Shown: positions 50,067 to 57,676 of the stretch, in pieces
Layout: every line of letters begins with the position of its first letter
Numbering within the stretch: position 1 is the first letter of the stretch
Assembly: GCF_014892575.1 (NCBI RefSeq)
Contig: NZ_JADBGI010000013.1
Location: 1-64,000, forward strand
Direction: 5' to 3'
DNA from: Nocardiopsis coralli
Lineage (GTDB): Bacteria > Actinomycetota > Actinomycetes > Streptosporangiales > Streptosporangiaceae
Length of the DNA: 64,000 nucleotides
The notes under the pieces: generated by a model
What the model was told of the DNA's origin: nothing
The model's input: only the letters and a program-made list of their open reading frames with translations
Database searches by the model: none
Made by a program: the position numbers and the translations under genes

Positions 50067-50246
50067 ATGCAGCTCAACTTCCACAAGAGCAGCCACAGCA
50101 CCACGGCGCAGGAGTGCGTCGAGGTCGCCGAATTCTCCTCCGGCGCTGCTGTCCGTGACACACAGCACCGGGAAGACGGGTATCTCGTCTTCTCCGCCAC
50201 TGAGTGGCGGGCCGCGCTGGGCGCTCTCGGCGCACCGGCGCGTTGA
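50067..50246 (+). CDS. DUF397-family partner protein
   Basis: A 59-residue DUF397 protein with the signature FHKSSHSTTAQECVEVAEF followed by AVRDTQHREDGYLVFSATEW. It is the typical downstream partner of XRE-DUF5753 regulators. The ATG at 50067 gives the canonical N-terminus MQLNFHKSSHS; upstream in-frame codons are His/Pro-rich and untypical. Confidence 0.9.
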   Translation: MQLNFHKSSHSTTAQECVEVAEFSSGAAVRDTQHREDGYLVFSATEWRAALGALGAPAR

Positions 50247-50385
50247 AGGCACAGGCGTTCAGGGAAGCATGTGCCGGGGCAATCAACCCCGTCGACCACG
50301 GTTGTCCACAGGCCTGCGCATTCTCGTGGCGAAGGCACCGTCGAGTCCCTAAGGTCGTGCTACACCCTTCTCTCGGGAGGCACAC

Positions 50386-50649
50386 GTGCGCTGGAAGGAG
50401 CTCCTCCCGCGATGGGTCCAGATCACCGACGAGCTCGAACGGCAGATCCAGTCCGGTCGCTACTCCCCCGGCGAGCGGGTGCCCTCGGTCCTCACGGTCA
50501 TGGAGCAGTACGGCGTGGCCTCGGCGACCGCGCACAAAGCCCTTGTAGGCCTCCGCGACCGTGGGCTCACCGAGACGCATCCCGGCCTCGGCTCCTACGT
50601 GAAACGCGAGCGCGAGGAGCGCACAGAGCGCGAGGAAGATGGGCAATGA
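50386..50649 (+). CDS. Short GntR-family winged-helix regulator
   Basis: An 87-residue winged-helix-only protein: RWVQITDELERQIQSGRYSP, then GERVPSVLTVMEQYGVASAT, AHKALVGLRDRGL and the wing HPGLGSYV, ending in a charged tail. GTG start behind GGGAGG. Its stop overlaps the next GntR gene (ATGA). Similar in size to the GntR genes behind arrays 1 and 2. Confidence 0.9.
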   Translation: MRWKELLPRWVQITDELERQIQSGRYSPGERVPSVLTVMEQYGVASATAHKALVGLRDRGLTETHPGLGSYVKREREERTEREEDGQ

Positions 50650-50927
50650 AGTCCGAGGGCGAATACGAGTCCGAGCTCGAACCCGGCTTCCGGTTCGCCG
50701 ATGACGAGCCTCGGTGGACCCAGGTCGCCCGCATCATCCGTGACCAGATCCAGCGGGGCGAATTGCCGCCCGGTACCCGGGTCCCCTCCATGATCCAGAT
50801 GCAGCAGGAGTACGGGATCAGCACCTCCACCGGACAGAAGGTGCACCGAGCGCTGCGCTCGGAAGGCCTGATCCGCACGCAGAGCGGCATGGGGTCGTAC
50901 GTGAAGCGTCCCGACACCACCGGCTGA
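50646..50927 (+). CDS. Short GntR-family winged-helix regulator, coupled
   Basis: A 93-residue GntR-type protein (RWTQVARIIRDQIQRGELPP, GTRVPSMIQMQQEYGISTST, KVHRALRSEGLI, then GMGSYVKRP). It overlaps the preceding GntR gene by four bases; the two may form a heterodimer or be recent duplicates that diverged. No effector domain. Confidence 0.9.
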   Translation: MKSEGEYESELEPGFRFADDEPRWTQVARIIRDQIQRGELPPGTRVPSMIQMQQEYGISTSTGQKVHRALRSEGLIRTQSGMGSYVKRPDTTG

Positions 50928-51159
50928 CCGGATCAACGCGACTGAGCTGCGGGCCAGGAGACTCGGCCGACCACGCGCTCTCGGCCGTCGTTGTCCACAG
51001 GTGCCGCGCACGTATGCCCGGGTATCTGAACAGGTAAGAGCGATGCCTGGCGCCGGGGTGCCGGGTTCCGGGGGCCGAGCGCCGAACACCCAGCACCCAA
51101 CGCCCAGCGCCCAGCGCCAGCCCAGGAAAAGAGGCGAAGAGACGAAGAGGCGAGGCCCC

Positions 51160-51552
51160 ATGACAGTGACAAGCGCTTACGCCGTCATTCCAACGGCGGA
51201 CCTGGCAGCCGCACGCACGTGGTGGACGCGCCTGCTGGGGCGCGAACCCGATCGGGTTCCGATGCCCACCGACCTCGAGTGGTTCTTCGCGTCGGACGGC
51301 GGATCACAGTCCTCCCCCGGGCCTACCGGGCCATCCGGTGGAGGACTCCAGGTCGTCGACGATCCCGAGCATGCAGGCGCGGGAAGCGTCACCCTCGGTG
51401 TGGACGATGTGGACGCCGAGCTCGCCGGCATCGAGGGCCGCGGCCTCGACGTTCCGCAAGCAGAGACCGTGCCCTCGGGACAGTTCCGGCTGGCGATCCT
51501 GCAGGACCCCGACGGCAACACCGTCGTGCTCGGGCAGGACCTCACCACTTGA
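51160..51552 (+). CDS. VOC-family protein
   Basis: A 130-residue single-chain vicinal oxygen chelate protein. AYAVIPTADLAAARTWWTRL opens module 1. VTLGVDDVDAELAGIEGRGL and FRLAILQDPDGNTVVLGQDL complete module 2, the latter carrying the typical DPDGN motif. Residues 45-62 are a Ser/Pro/Gly insertion. Function unknown. Confidence 0.85.
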   Translation: MTVTSAYAVIPTADLAAARTWWTRLLGREPDRVPMPTDLEWFFASDGGSQSSPGPTGPSGGGLQVVDDPEHAGAGSVTLGVDDVDAELAGIEGRGLDVPQAETVPSGQFRLAILQDPDGNTVVLGQDLTT

Positions 51553-52161
51553 GGGCACGCGAGTACGGGCCCGAGCCCGCCTGGGCCCGTAGCCGCCTGG
51601 GCCCGAGGTCGAGGTCGAGGGGGTTCGGGGCCGCGCCGGTTCGGGCCGCGCGGGTTCGAGGCCACGCGAGTTCGCGAGCCTCTGAACTCTGACGGGCCCG
51701 GCCGAAGGGCCGAAGGGCCGACTGCCCGACGGGCCGCATTGCCGGCTGGTCGGCTCAGGGCCTGGCCGGCCGACGCGTCCGGCAGGTGGCTGGTCGCAGG
51801 TGGCTGGCGGCCGGCCGAGACGTGGGCCTCGACAAGAAGAGGGGCCGCGCGGGCCCGGGCGCCTCCAGTTCCCCCGGGACCACGCGACCCCCTATGCGCG
51901 TTGACACGTAGACGTATTAGCGCATTGGCGCCTCTATGCTTTTACAGCTCAGCGCGTTCCACATTTGCGCGTTTGCGCGTTTGCGCACACATACGCTTGA
52001 ACTCACATTTCCATGCGCCTCCGAGCGCATTCACGCAGCTGTGCACATTCACCACTCTCGCACATCAGTCTCCGCGCTTGAGAGGGAAAACCTCCAACCG
52101 GAGATTCAGCAATCAGAGGCGCGCCAAGTCGACCTCAGAATCTTCAGATTCCTCAGATCCC
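51553..52161. other. Non-coding gap
   Basis: About 600 bp without a supported gene. GGGCCGA-type repeats occur near 51700-51740 and TTTGCGCG repeats (three copies) near 51965-51990. Confidence 0.5.
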
Positions 52162-52413
52162 TCAGAGACCGAGGTAACCCAGCAGGGCGCTGATGCCGAG
52201 CTGCTCCAGGGTGACGGCGAGCAGGTTGTCGACCGCACCGGCGATGGGGGCCAGCTCAGCGGCGGAAGCCGGGGCCGAGAACGCGAACAGCATGACCGGC
52301 ACGGCCGCCGCCACGGCGCCGACGCGGGCGGTGGCCGCCCAGGCGCGCGAGCGGTTCTGCGACTGGGCCTCCGGCTGCGCCTGCGGCTGCTGAGTGTCCT
52401 GCGGGGTCTGCAT
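52162..52413 (-). CDS. Small exported hydrophobic peptide precursor
   Basis: An 83-residue precursor with GGAAGGA 7 bp before the ATG. Residues 1-25 are Gln-rich and basic. A signal sequence spans about 26-52 (VGAVAAAVPVMLFAFSAPA, cleavage near ASA-AE). The mature part would be about 31 residues, very hydrophobic (LAPIAGAVDNLLAVTLEQLG, then ISALLGYLGL). No cysteines. It could be a secreted signalling or antimicrobial-type peptide, or a small surface protein; nothing in the neighbourhood (no modification enzyme or dedicated exporter) settles this. Confidence 0.65.
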   Translation of the reverse strand: MQTPQDTQQPQAQPEAQSQNRSRAWAATARVGAVAAAVPVMLFAFSAPASAAELAPIAGAVDNLLAVTLEQLGISALLGYLGL

Positions 52414-52624
52414 TTGTAGGTCCTTCCAATCCAATGAAAAATCCGCACAGAAAAGCACGGAACGCTCCGCCTTCATCACGGAACGTACGACGAATCCTGC
52501 CCCTCCCGACAAAGCAGCAGCAAGGGTGTTCACCATCAGTTGACACGGGACCAGGGAAAAGCAACCGCCCGGAAATCGAGGGAAACGTCGATGTAACCGT
52601 GGGACGAGTTGAGGGACCAATGGA

Positions 52625-52689
52625 CCCTTGACGGCGCCCGCGTTGTGGGATCGGACAGACGGCCGTCTCGGACAGACGGCCGTCAAGGG
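52625..52689. repeat. Inverted repeat enclosing a 17-bp tandem duplication
   Basis: Two perfect 17-bp copies (52651-52667, 52668-52684; each contains the palindrome GACGGCCGTC) lie inside an 11-bp inverted repeat (CCCTTGACGGC at 52625, GCCGTCAAGGG at 52679). It is the only notable structure in the 555-bp non-coding gap 52414-52968, which otherwise carries GGAAGGCGCA-type repeats near 52800. Confidence 0.6.
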
Positions 52690-52968
52690 CGCAGGGCCGG
52701 CGGAAAATCCGACGCATTCTGTCGAGCTGTCGTGCTGTCGATCCGTCGAGGCCCCGGAACGGGGCGCCGGGGAATCACGTGCAATTCCGGCCAGGCGGAA
52801 GGTGCAAGACGGAAGGCGCAAGGCGGAATGCGGAAGGCGCACGGCAGAGGGCGGCGGACCGGAAACGCCAGGAACCGACAAGAGCCGTCCGGGCGTCACC
52901 CGAGAGGCAACATCCGAACGGCTCCTACAGAGCTCCGTCTCCAACAGAACCCCGCGCCCTGCAGCGGC

Positions 52969-53361
52969 TCATTGAGGGGTGACGACCCGATCCGCGGTGC
53001 TGCGCAGGACGCAGAACTCGTTGCCCTGGGGGTCGGCGAGGACCGCCCACCCGGTTCCGTCGGGCTCGCGGTGGTCGGAGACCCAGGTGGCGCCGATCTC
53101 CAGAAGCCACTCCACTTCGGGGTCGCGTGAGGTCTTCGGGCGCAGGCACAGGTGCAACCGGTTCTTGATCTCCTTGGGCTCGGAGACCGTGTGGAAGAAC
53201 AGGGCGGTCCCGTCCGGCATGTGGACCGCCGCGAACTCCCCGCCCGGCTCGGATTCGGGGTCCAGCGGGCCGTCGGTCACCCGGCTCCAGAACTGGGCCA
53301 GCTCGTAGGCGTCCGCGCAATCGATCGCGATGTTCTGCACTGTCGAAACCATGCGCGCCAT
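52969..53361 (-). CDS. Glyoxalase-like (VOC-fold) protein
   Basis: A 130-residue protein of the glyoxalase-like group common in actinomycetes: QNIAIDCADAYELAQFWSRV, FFHTVSEPKEIKNRLHLCLR and WAVLADPQGNEFCVLRS. The WxxLADPxGNEFC motif is characteristic. ATGs at 53361 and 53352 are both possible. Probably a small-molecule binding or resistance protein; substrate unknown. Confidence 0.85.
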   Translation of the reverse strand: MARMVSTVQNIAIDCADAYELAQFWSRVTDGPLDPESEPGGEFAAVHMPDGTALFFHTVSEPKEIKNRLHLCLRPKTSRDPEVEWLLEIGATWVSDHREPDGTGWAVLADPQGNEFCVLRSTADRVVTPQ

Positions 53362-53428
53362 GATCCACGGGATCCGCGCGGGAATCCATGGGATTACGGC
53401 GGATTCAACCGCCGTCTGAGGAATCGGT

Positions 53429-54112
53429 TCAGGGGCCGTCTCCGGGTCCGGTTCGTTCCCCGCCGATGTGCCGCAGCCACGGCCCGCTCGCGGTGAGCCA
53501 GTGCGGCACCAGGGTCACGGGGAACGGTGCCTCGGTGCGGAAGACGGCGTCACCACTGACCATGGCCGCATCCCGGTACCCGCCCTGCTCGAGCCGTAGT
53601 TCGAGCAGGCCGATGCGTTCGGCGAGCGGGTTGATGATCCAGTACGAGGGGATCCCGAACCCGGCGTACTCCGCACGCTTGGTGCTGCTGTCCCGAAAAA
53701 TGCTCTCCGGCGAGATGATCTCGACGGCCAGGAGCGGGGGAACGTCGGTGTACCCGCGCGCGGGCGGGGCGCCGTCGAAGACGACCACATCCGGGATGCG
53801 ATGGCTGGTGCGGGCGCTGTCGAGGTTGATCCCGGGGTTCTCCCCGATCTCGTACTCGCCACCGCAAGCGTTGTTCAGGTGTGTGGAGAGGCGGTTGGCC
53901 ACCCGCATGTGGACCGAGCCCGGTGCGGCGGACACGTCAAGCCGCCCGTCGACGAGCTCGTACCGGCGTCCGTCGTCCGGCGTGTGCTCGAGGTCGTCCA
54001 CGGTCAACGGGGGTTCGGGGGCGGACGGGCCTGAGTCATCAGAAGATCGTGGGTGACCATGTCGAGCAGGGTTACCTGGGTTGCTGGGCTTGCCGGTCGT
54101 CATGTCAGACAT
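53429..54112 (-). CDS. Uma2-family (DUF820) restriction endonuclease-like protein
   Basis: A 227-residue protein of the Uma2/DUF820 family, which has a PD-(D/E)xK nuclease-like core. Order of motifs: LTVDDLEHTPDDGRRYELVD, HMRVANRLSTHL, IPDVVVFDG, LLAVEIISPES (acidic catalytic region) and GIPSYWIINPLAERIGLLEL. These are very common in actinomycetes, and their biological role is unsettled. Start placed at the ATG at 54112; a second ATG nine bases later is equally good. Confidence 0.9.
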   Translation of the reverse strand: MSDMTTGKPSNPGNPARHGHPRSSDDSGPSAPEPPLTVDDLEHTPDDGRRYELVDGRLDVSAAPGSVHMRVANRLSTHLNNACGGEYEIGENPGINLDSARTSHRIPDVVVFDGAPPARGYTDVPPLLAVEIISPESIFRDSSTKRAEYAGFGIPSYWIINPLAERIGLLELRLEQGGYRDAAMVSGDAVFRTEAPFPVTLVPHWLTASGPWLRHIGGERTGPGDGP

Positions 54113-54322
54113 CCTGCTGCGCCGATGTGGTCGTGTGCAGGCGTTTCGGCATCCTGGAGGCTGCCCCGGGGCGCGGGCCGGGCCCGCCCCAGCCCGACGA
54201 GGTTCGGAGGAAAGGTGCCCGGACATCCGGGCCTCGGCCACCGTGCACAAAGGCTGGGCTCCGGTCGGGGCCCACCGGAGCACTCGGGAACCGCCGGAGC
54301 GTTCAGAGACGGCTGGGTCGGG

Positions 54323-55297
54323 TCAGGAACGGGAACGCGCCCGGGCCCACAGCGCGGAAAGCTCCACCTGCCGGTACCCCACACTCCTGTACACCTGCGT
54401 GGGCAGCGGATAGATCTCCACGTACTCGCCGTTGATGAAGACCTCGTGCCCACCGAGATCCCGCACGCGCGCGCACGCCTCCAACGCGAGCGTCCCGCCC
54501 AACCCGCGCCGGCGGTGCTCGGGCAGCACGCCCAACGGCTCCACCTCGGCCACACCGAGCGCCGGCGACCACCAGATGGTGCAGTGCGCGGCCAGGGACC
54601 CGTCCGGGGCCTCGACCAGGAGGTCCAGCGCGGGGTCGTACATCGGGTTCCGGCGCATGTCCTCGTAGAACTCCATGCAGAACCGGCTCTGGGCGTCCGG
54701 CGACACCCGCGCGGCGCGTTCCGGCGGGTAGGGGATCGAAGGCGGATGCCAGGCGGCCCGGTGCACCTGGACCCGCGCCTCGGCCTCGTCGTCGCGTACG
54801 GAACGCACTCGATAGCCCTCGGGCCAGGCGGGGGCTTCGGCGTGCTCGGCGGAACGGAACAGCCCGTGCCACGGGAACCCGGTCGGGTCCGGTGCGAAAC
54901 CGGCCTGGCGGGCGAGGGAGGCGAGCACGTCATCACCGTGCCCGACACGGAGGCGCGTGGGTTCGGTCCGGGCCGAGTCGCTCTGCCCCTCTGGTGCGGT
55001 CGGATCCGGCATCGCGGGTTCCGTCGGCTCGATGATCTCCAGGGCCCAGGCGAGCAGCGCCTCCCCCGCCTCGGGGTCATGGCTCGCCCCGTAGATCTCG
55101 ATCTCGGAGTCCTCGATCTCCGCCCAGGCCACGAGCGTTCCTTCTCGTTCGGCGAGGCGGGTGTGGTTACGGCGCTGCCGGGTGGCGGCCTCCCACCCGA
55201 TGCCTCCGGGGTGCCGGGCCAGGGGCCACAGGCGCTCGGCCAGGTCTTGGAGGCGGACGGTGTCTTCGGGGTGGTTCCACGGGCGGAGCTCGATCAC
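54323..55297 (-). CDS. GNAT-family N-acetyltransferase (tandem domains)
   Basis: About 324 residues with two GNAT modules. The N-terminal one (about 1-150, with EGTLVAWAEIEDSEIEIYGA) is degenerate. The C-terminal one has the acetyl-CoA signature VEPLGVLPEHRRRGLGGTLA (V/I-x-x-x-x-Q/R-x-x-G-x-G/A) and ends RSVGYRQVELSALW. GTG start chosen behind GAGG. Substrate unknown. Pro/Thr insertion at about 105-125. Confidence 0.85.
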   Translation of the reverse strand: MIELRPWNHPEDTVRLQDLAERLWPLARHPGGIGWEAATRQRRNHTRLAEREGTLVAWAEIEDSEIEIYGASHDPEAGEALLAWALEIIEPTEPAMPDPTAPEGQSDSARTEPTRLRVGHGDDVLASLARQAGFAPDPTGFPWHGLFRSAEHAEAPAWPEGYRVRSVRDDEAEARVQVHRAAWHPPSIPYPPERAARVSPDAQSRFCMEFYEDMRRNPMYDPALDLLVEAPDGSLAAHCTIWWSPALGVAEVEPLGVLPEHRRRGLGGTLALEACARVRDLGGHEVFINGEYVEIYPLPTQVYRSVGYRQVELSALWARARSRS

Positions 55298-55356
55298 GGC
55301 GGGGCCTCGACTCTCAGGGGGGGGTGGCGGGTGTCCCGAACCATCAACCATCAGGG

Positions 55357-55440
55357 GGCGTTCGAACCGTTCGAACCGTTCGGGCCGTTCGGGCCGTTCG
55401 GGCCGTTCGGGCTGTTCGGACCACTCGAACGCTCTGACTG
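55357..55440. repeat. Minisatellite CGTTCGGGC / CGTTCGAAC
   Basis: Roughly eight tandem 9-bp units, GAACCGTTC passing into GGGCCGTTC, between the GNAT gene and the first Imm49-like gene. Self-complementary TTCGAA cores could form cruciforms. Confidence 0.65.
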
Positions 55441-55539
55441 TTCGAACGATACGAGCGGGGGTGGCCCCGGCGCACGGGGTTTTCCGGCGGGAGGACGTCG
55501 CGCGTGCACGGGCCTTCCAGCACGCACCGGGTTCCCGGG

Positions 55540-55566
55540 TTCTGTCACCCCCGCCTGCCAGACTCG
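55540..55566 (+). promoter_or_regulatory. Conserved element upstream of Imm49-like copy 1
   Basis: TTCTGTCACCC and TGCCAGACTCG separated by a few bases, 75 bp before the start. The same element precedes copies 2 and 3. Probably the promoter. Confidence 0.55.
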
Positions 55567-55640
55567 GCCGCACCGGAGGAAAGCCGGAGAACCTCCGGAA
55601 CCCGGCCAGGCACCCCCGACCCCGAAGGAAGCAGACCACC

Positions 55641-57536
55641 GTGCGCACCCAGCGTTCCCCACTCCCCCTGCGCCCCCGCATCGAACGCCACGAAGTCGCC
55701 CCCGACGCCCTCGCCAAGGCCACCGAGGGCTTCCACGACCGCATCGCCGGCGACGTCCACATGCAACAGCACAGTGGCCGCAACGGGTTCGGTTGGGAGG
55801 AGATCGCGGACGACCTCCACGCCTACGCCGGCGCGCGCTCGGTCACCGCACCGCACGCCGAGGCCGACATCAAGGCCGCCCTGCACTCCGCCGCCGAGGC
55901 TCGCCTGGGCGCGCTCCTGCTCGAATGCGCCCCGAGCGACGTCGATCTGTCGGTCTTCGTCTCCTACACCGGAACCGGCTTCTCCTACGGCCCGCTCACC
56001 GAGGAGGACGACTTCGGCCAAGCCCCGCACGGCGAACGCCCGGCCCCGGCCTCCGACTGGCGCGAGACGATGTACCTGGCGATCGTCACCGGGCAGCTGG
56101 ATTCCTACGAGGGCCCACTGATCAGCCTCGCATCGCACTTCGAGAACGACCGGGTGCTGGAACGCGCCCTGACCCACTACGTGTATCCGCAGCTGGGAGC
56201 CGAGCGGGACGAGCTCGAGGGTCACGTGGCCGACGCACTGGAACCGTTCTTCGCGTCCCTGGGCGAGGACGTCCAGGAGCACCCGGACCTCGACTCGGTC
56301 GACCCCGACCTGCTGTTCCTGCACCCCCTGCTCGCGCGCAACGAGGAGGCGTTCTGGTTCGCGGTGCAGGCCCACCTGGAGTGGCACAGCAGCGAACGCA
56401 GCCAGGAGAGCCGTTGGCACCCGCTGCGCACGCTCCTGCCCACGACCGCGCTCGCCTTCGCGGCGCTCGCGGTGCGGGTCGAGGGGTGGCAGATGCCGTT
56501 CGACTCCGACTACCTGCCCGGGTTCCTGGTCGAGGACCCCGCGGCGCCCGAGGGGCAGCGGGTGGGTGCGTACGGCGAAAGCAAGAGCCCCGAGGCGGTG
56601 CGGGCCCTGGAGGAAGGGCCGTTGGTGGTCGAGCGCCCCGAGACGGAGTTCGAGAACACGGTCCGGCCGGGGCTGTCGGTCGAAGAGCAGTACGGCCTCG
56701 ATGACAAGACCCTGGCGGAGCTCCCGGACGAGCCGGATCTGCCTCCCGCGCTCCTGTCGTCCTATGCCGGCGACGAGCTCATGGCCTTCCGGTTCCACTC
56801 CCTCGTCGACCCGCAGGCCCGGCACCCGCGCCAACTGGCCGCGCTCACCCACGCTTCCCAGTACACGGCCGCGAAGTTCGCCCGCGCCACCACGACGGAC
56901 GCATCGGTCGAGGTGGCCATCGGCGAGAACACGGTCCCGATGACGGCCACCGTCCGGGACACCCACGTCAGCGAGACCGACTTGCTCATCGCGGTGGAGT
57001 ACGCGCTCCTGTCCGGGTCGAGGGAGCGGTTGGAGTTCCTGCTGGATCTGCCGGCGGGCCTGTTCCGCCGTCCGGACGAGCGGGGCAAGGACCTCGCCCA
57101 CTGCTATCGGCGTGCGGTCCTGGGCCACCTGCGGGTAGAGCGTGCGCGGGGGTGGACGGGGTCGGCGGCCGGGGCGGCCGACGTATCCGCAGTGGCCGGA
57201 GCGGATGTCGATCCTGCGGTCAGGCACGACCTCGGCCTCGCACTGGCCGAGCTGGACAACCCCGACGCCCCGCCCCGCATGCCGACCTCGCCCGTGCTGT
57301 TCTCCCAGCTCGTGGCCGGGGACGAGGACGGGTTCAACCTGGCGCTGGCCGACCGGTTGGCCAAACACCGGGAGACGTACTCGGCGGGGCACTGGGCCCA
57401 GAACTCGGACGGGCTGATCAACCGGCACGTGCTGGCGCTGGCATGCCTGGCGCGGGCGAAGGGGTGGGCGATCCGGGTCGAGAGCGACTACCTGCCGGAC
57501 GGGGTTCTGGAGAGGGCAGCGACGATGTTCCGGTGA
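55641..57536 (+). CDS. Tandem-domain Imm49-like immunity protein, copy 1
   Basis: A 631-residue cytoplasmic protein. Domain 1 (about 1-300) starts RIERHEVAPDALAKATEGFH and ends LAFAALAVRVEGWQMPFDSD-YLPGFLVE. Domain 2 (about 370-631) ends LALACLARAKGWAIRVESDY-LPDGVLERA. Both contain a GDEDGFNLALADRL-type or NEEAFWFAVQAHLEW-type helix before that ending. This is the pattern of Imm49-family immunity proteins (usually about 280 residues), here present twice. They would neutralise a polymorphic toxin effector; no toxin is visible nearby. GTG start behind GGAAG. Confidence 0.7.
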   Translation: MRTQRSPLPLRPRIERHEVAPDALAKATEGFHDRIAGDVHMQQHSGRNGFGWEEIADDLHAYAGARSVTAPHAEADIKAALHSAAEARLGALLLECAPSDVDLSVFVSYTGTGFSYGPLTEEDDFGQAPHGERPAPASDWRETMYLAIVTGQLDSYEGPLISLASHFENDRVLERALTHYVYPQLGAERDELEGHVADALEPFFASLGEDVQEHPDLDSVDPDLLFLHPLLARNEEAFWFAVQAHLEWHSSERSQESRWHPLRTLLPTTALAFAALAVRVEGWQMPFDSDYLPGFLVEDPAAPEGQRVGAYGESKSPEAVRALEEGPLVVERPETEFENTVRPGLSVEEQYGLDDKTLAELPDEPDLPPALLSSYAGDELMAFRFHSLVDPQARHPRQLAALTHASQYTAAKFARATTTDASVEVAIGENTVPMTATVRDTHVSETDLLIAVEYALLSGSRERLEFLLDLPAGLFRRPDERGKDLAHCYRRAVLGHLRVERARGWTGSAAGAADVSAVAGADVDPAVRHDLGLALAELDNPDAPPRMPTSPVLFSQLVAGDEDGFNLALADRLAKHRETYSAGHWAQNSDGLINRHVLALACLARAKGWAIRVESDYLPDGVLERAATMFR

Positions 57537-57606
57537 GGGGGTGTGGCCCGGTTCCGGAACAGGGCCGCCGGGACCCCGGGATGCAGGAACCCCCGCAGGC
57601 CCGGCA

Positions 57607-57634
57607 TTCCTGTCACCGCCCCGTGCCAGACTCG
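57607..57634 (+). promoter_or_regulatory. Conserved element upstream of Imm49-like copy 2
   Basis: TTCCTGTCACC and GTGCCAGACTCG, 43 bp before the start of copy 2. Matches the elements at 55540 and 60418. Confidence 0.55.
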
Positions 57635-57676
57635 ACCCCGAACCCGGTACCGGAACCCCCACAGGAAGTAGCACCA

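Noticed and set aside
55545..57674. Minus-strand open frame antisense to Imm49-like copy 1
   Set aside because: Family similarity, ribosome site and paralogy all support the plus strand.
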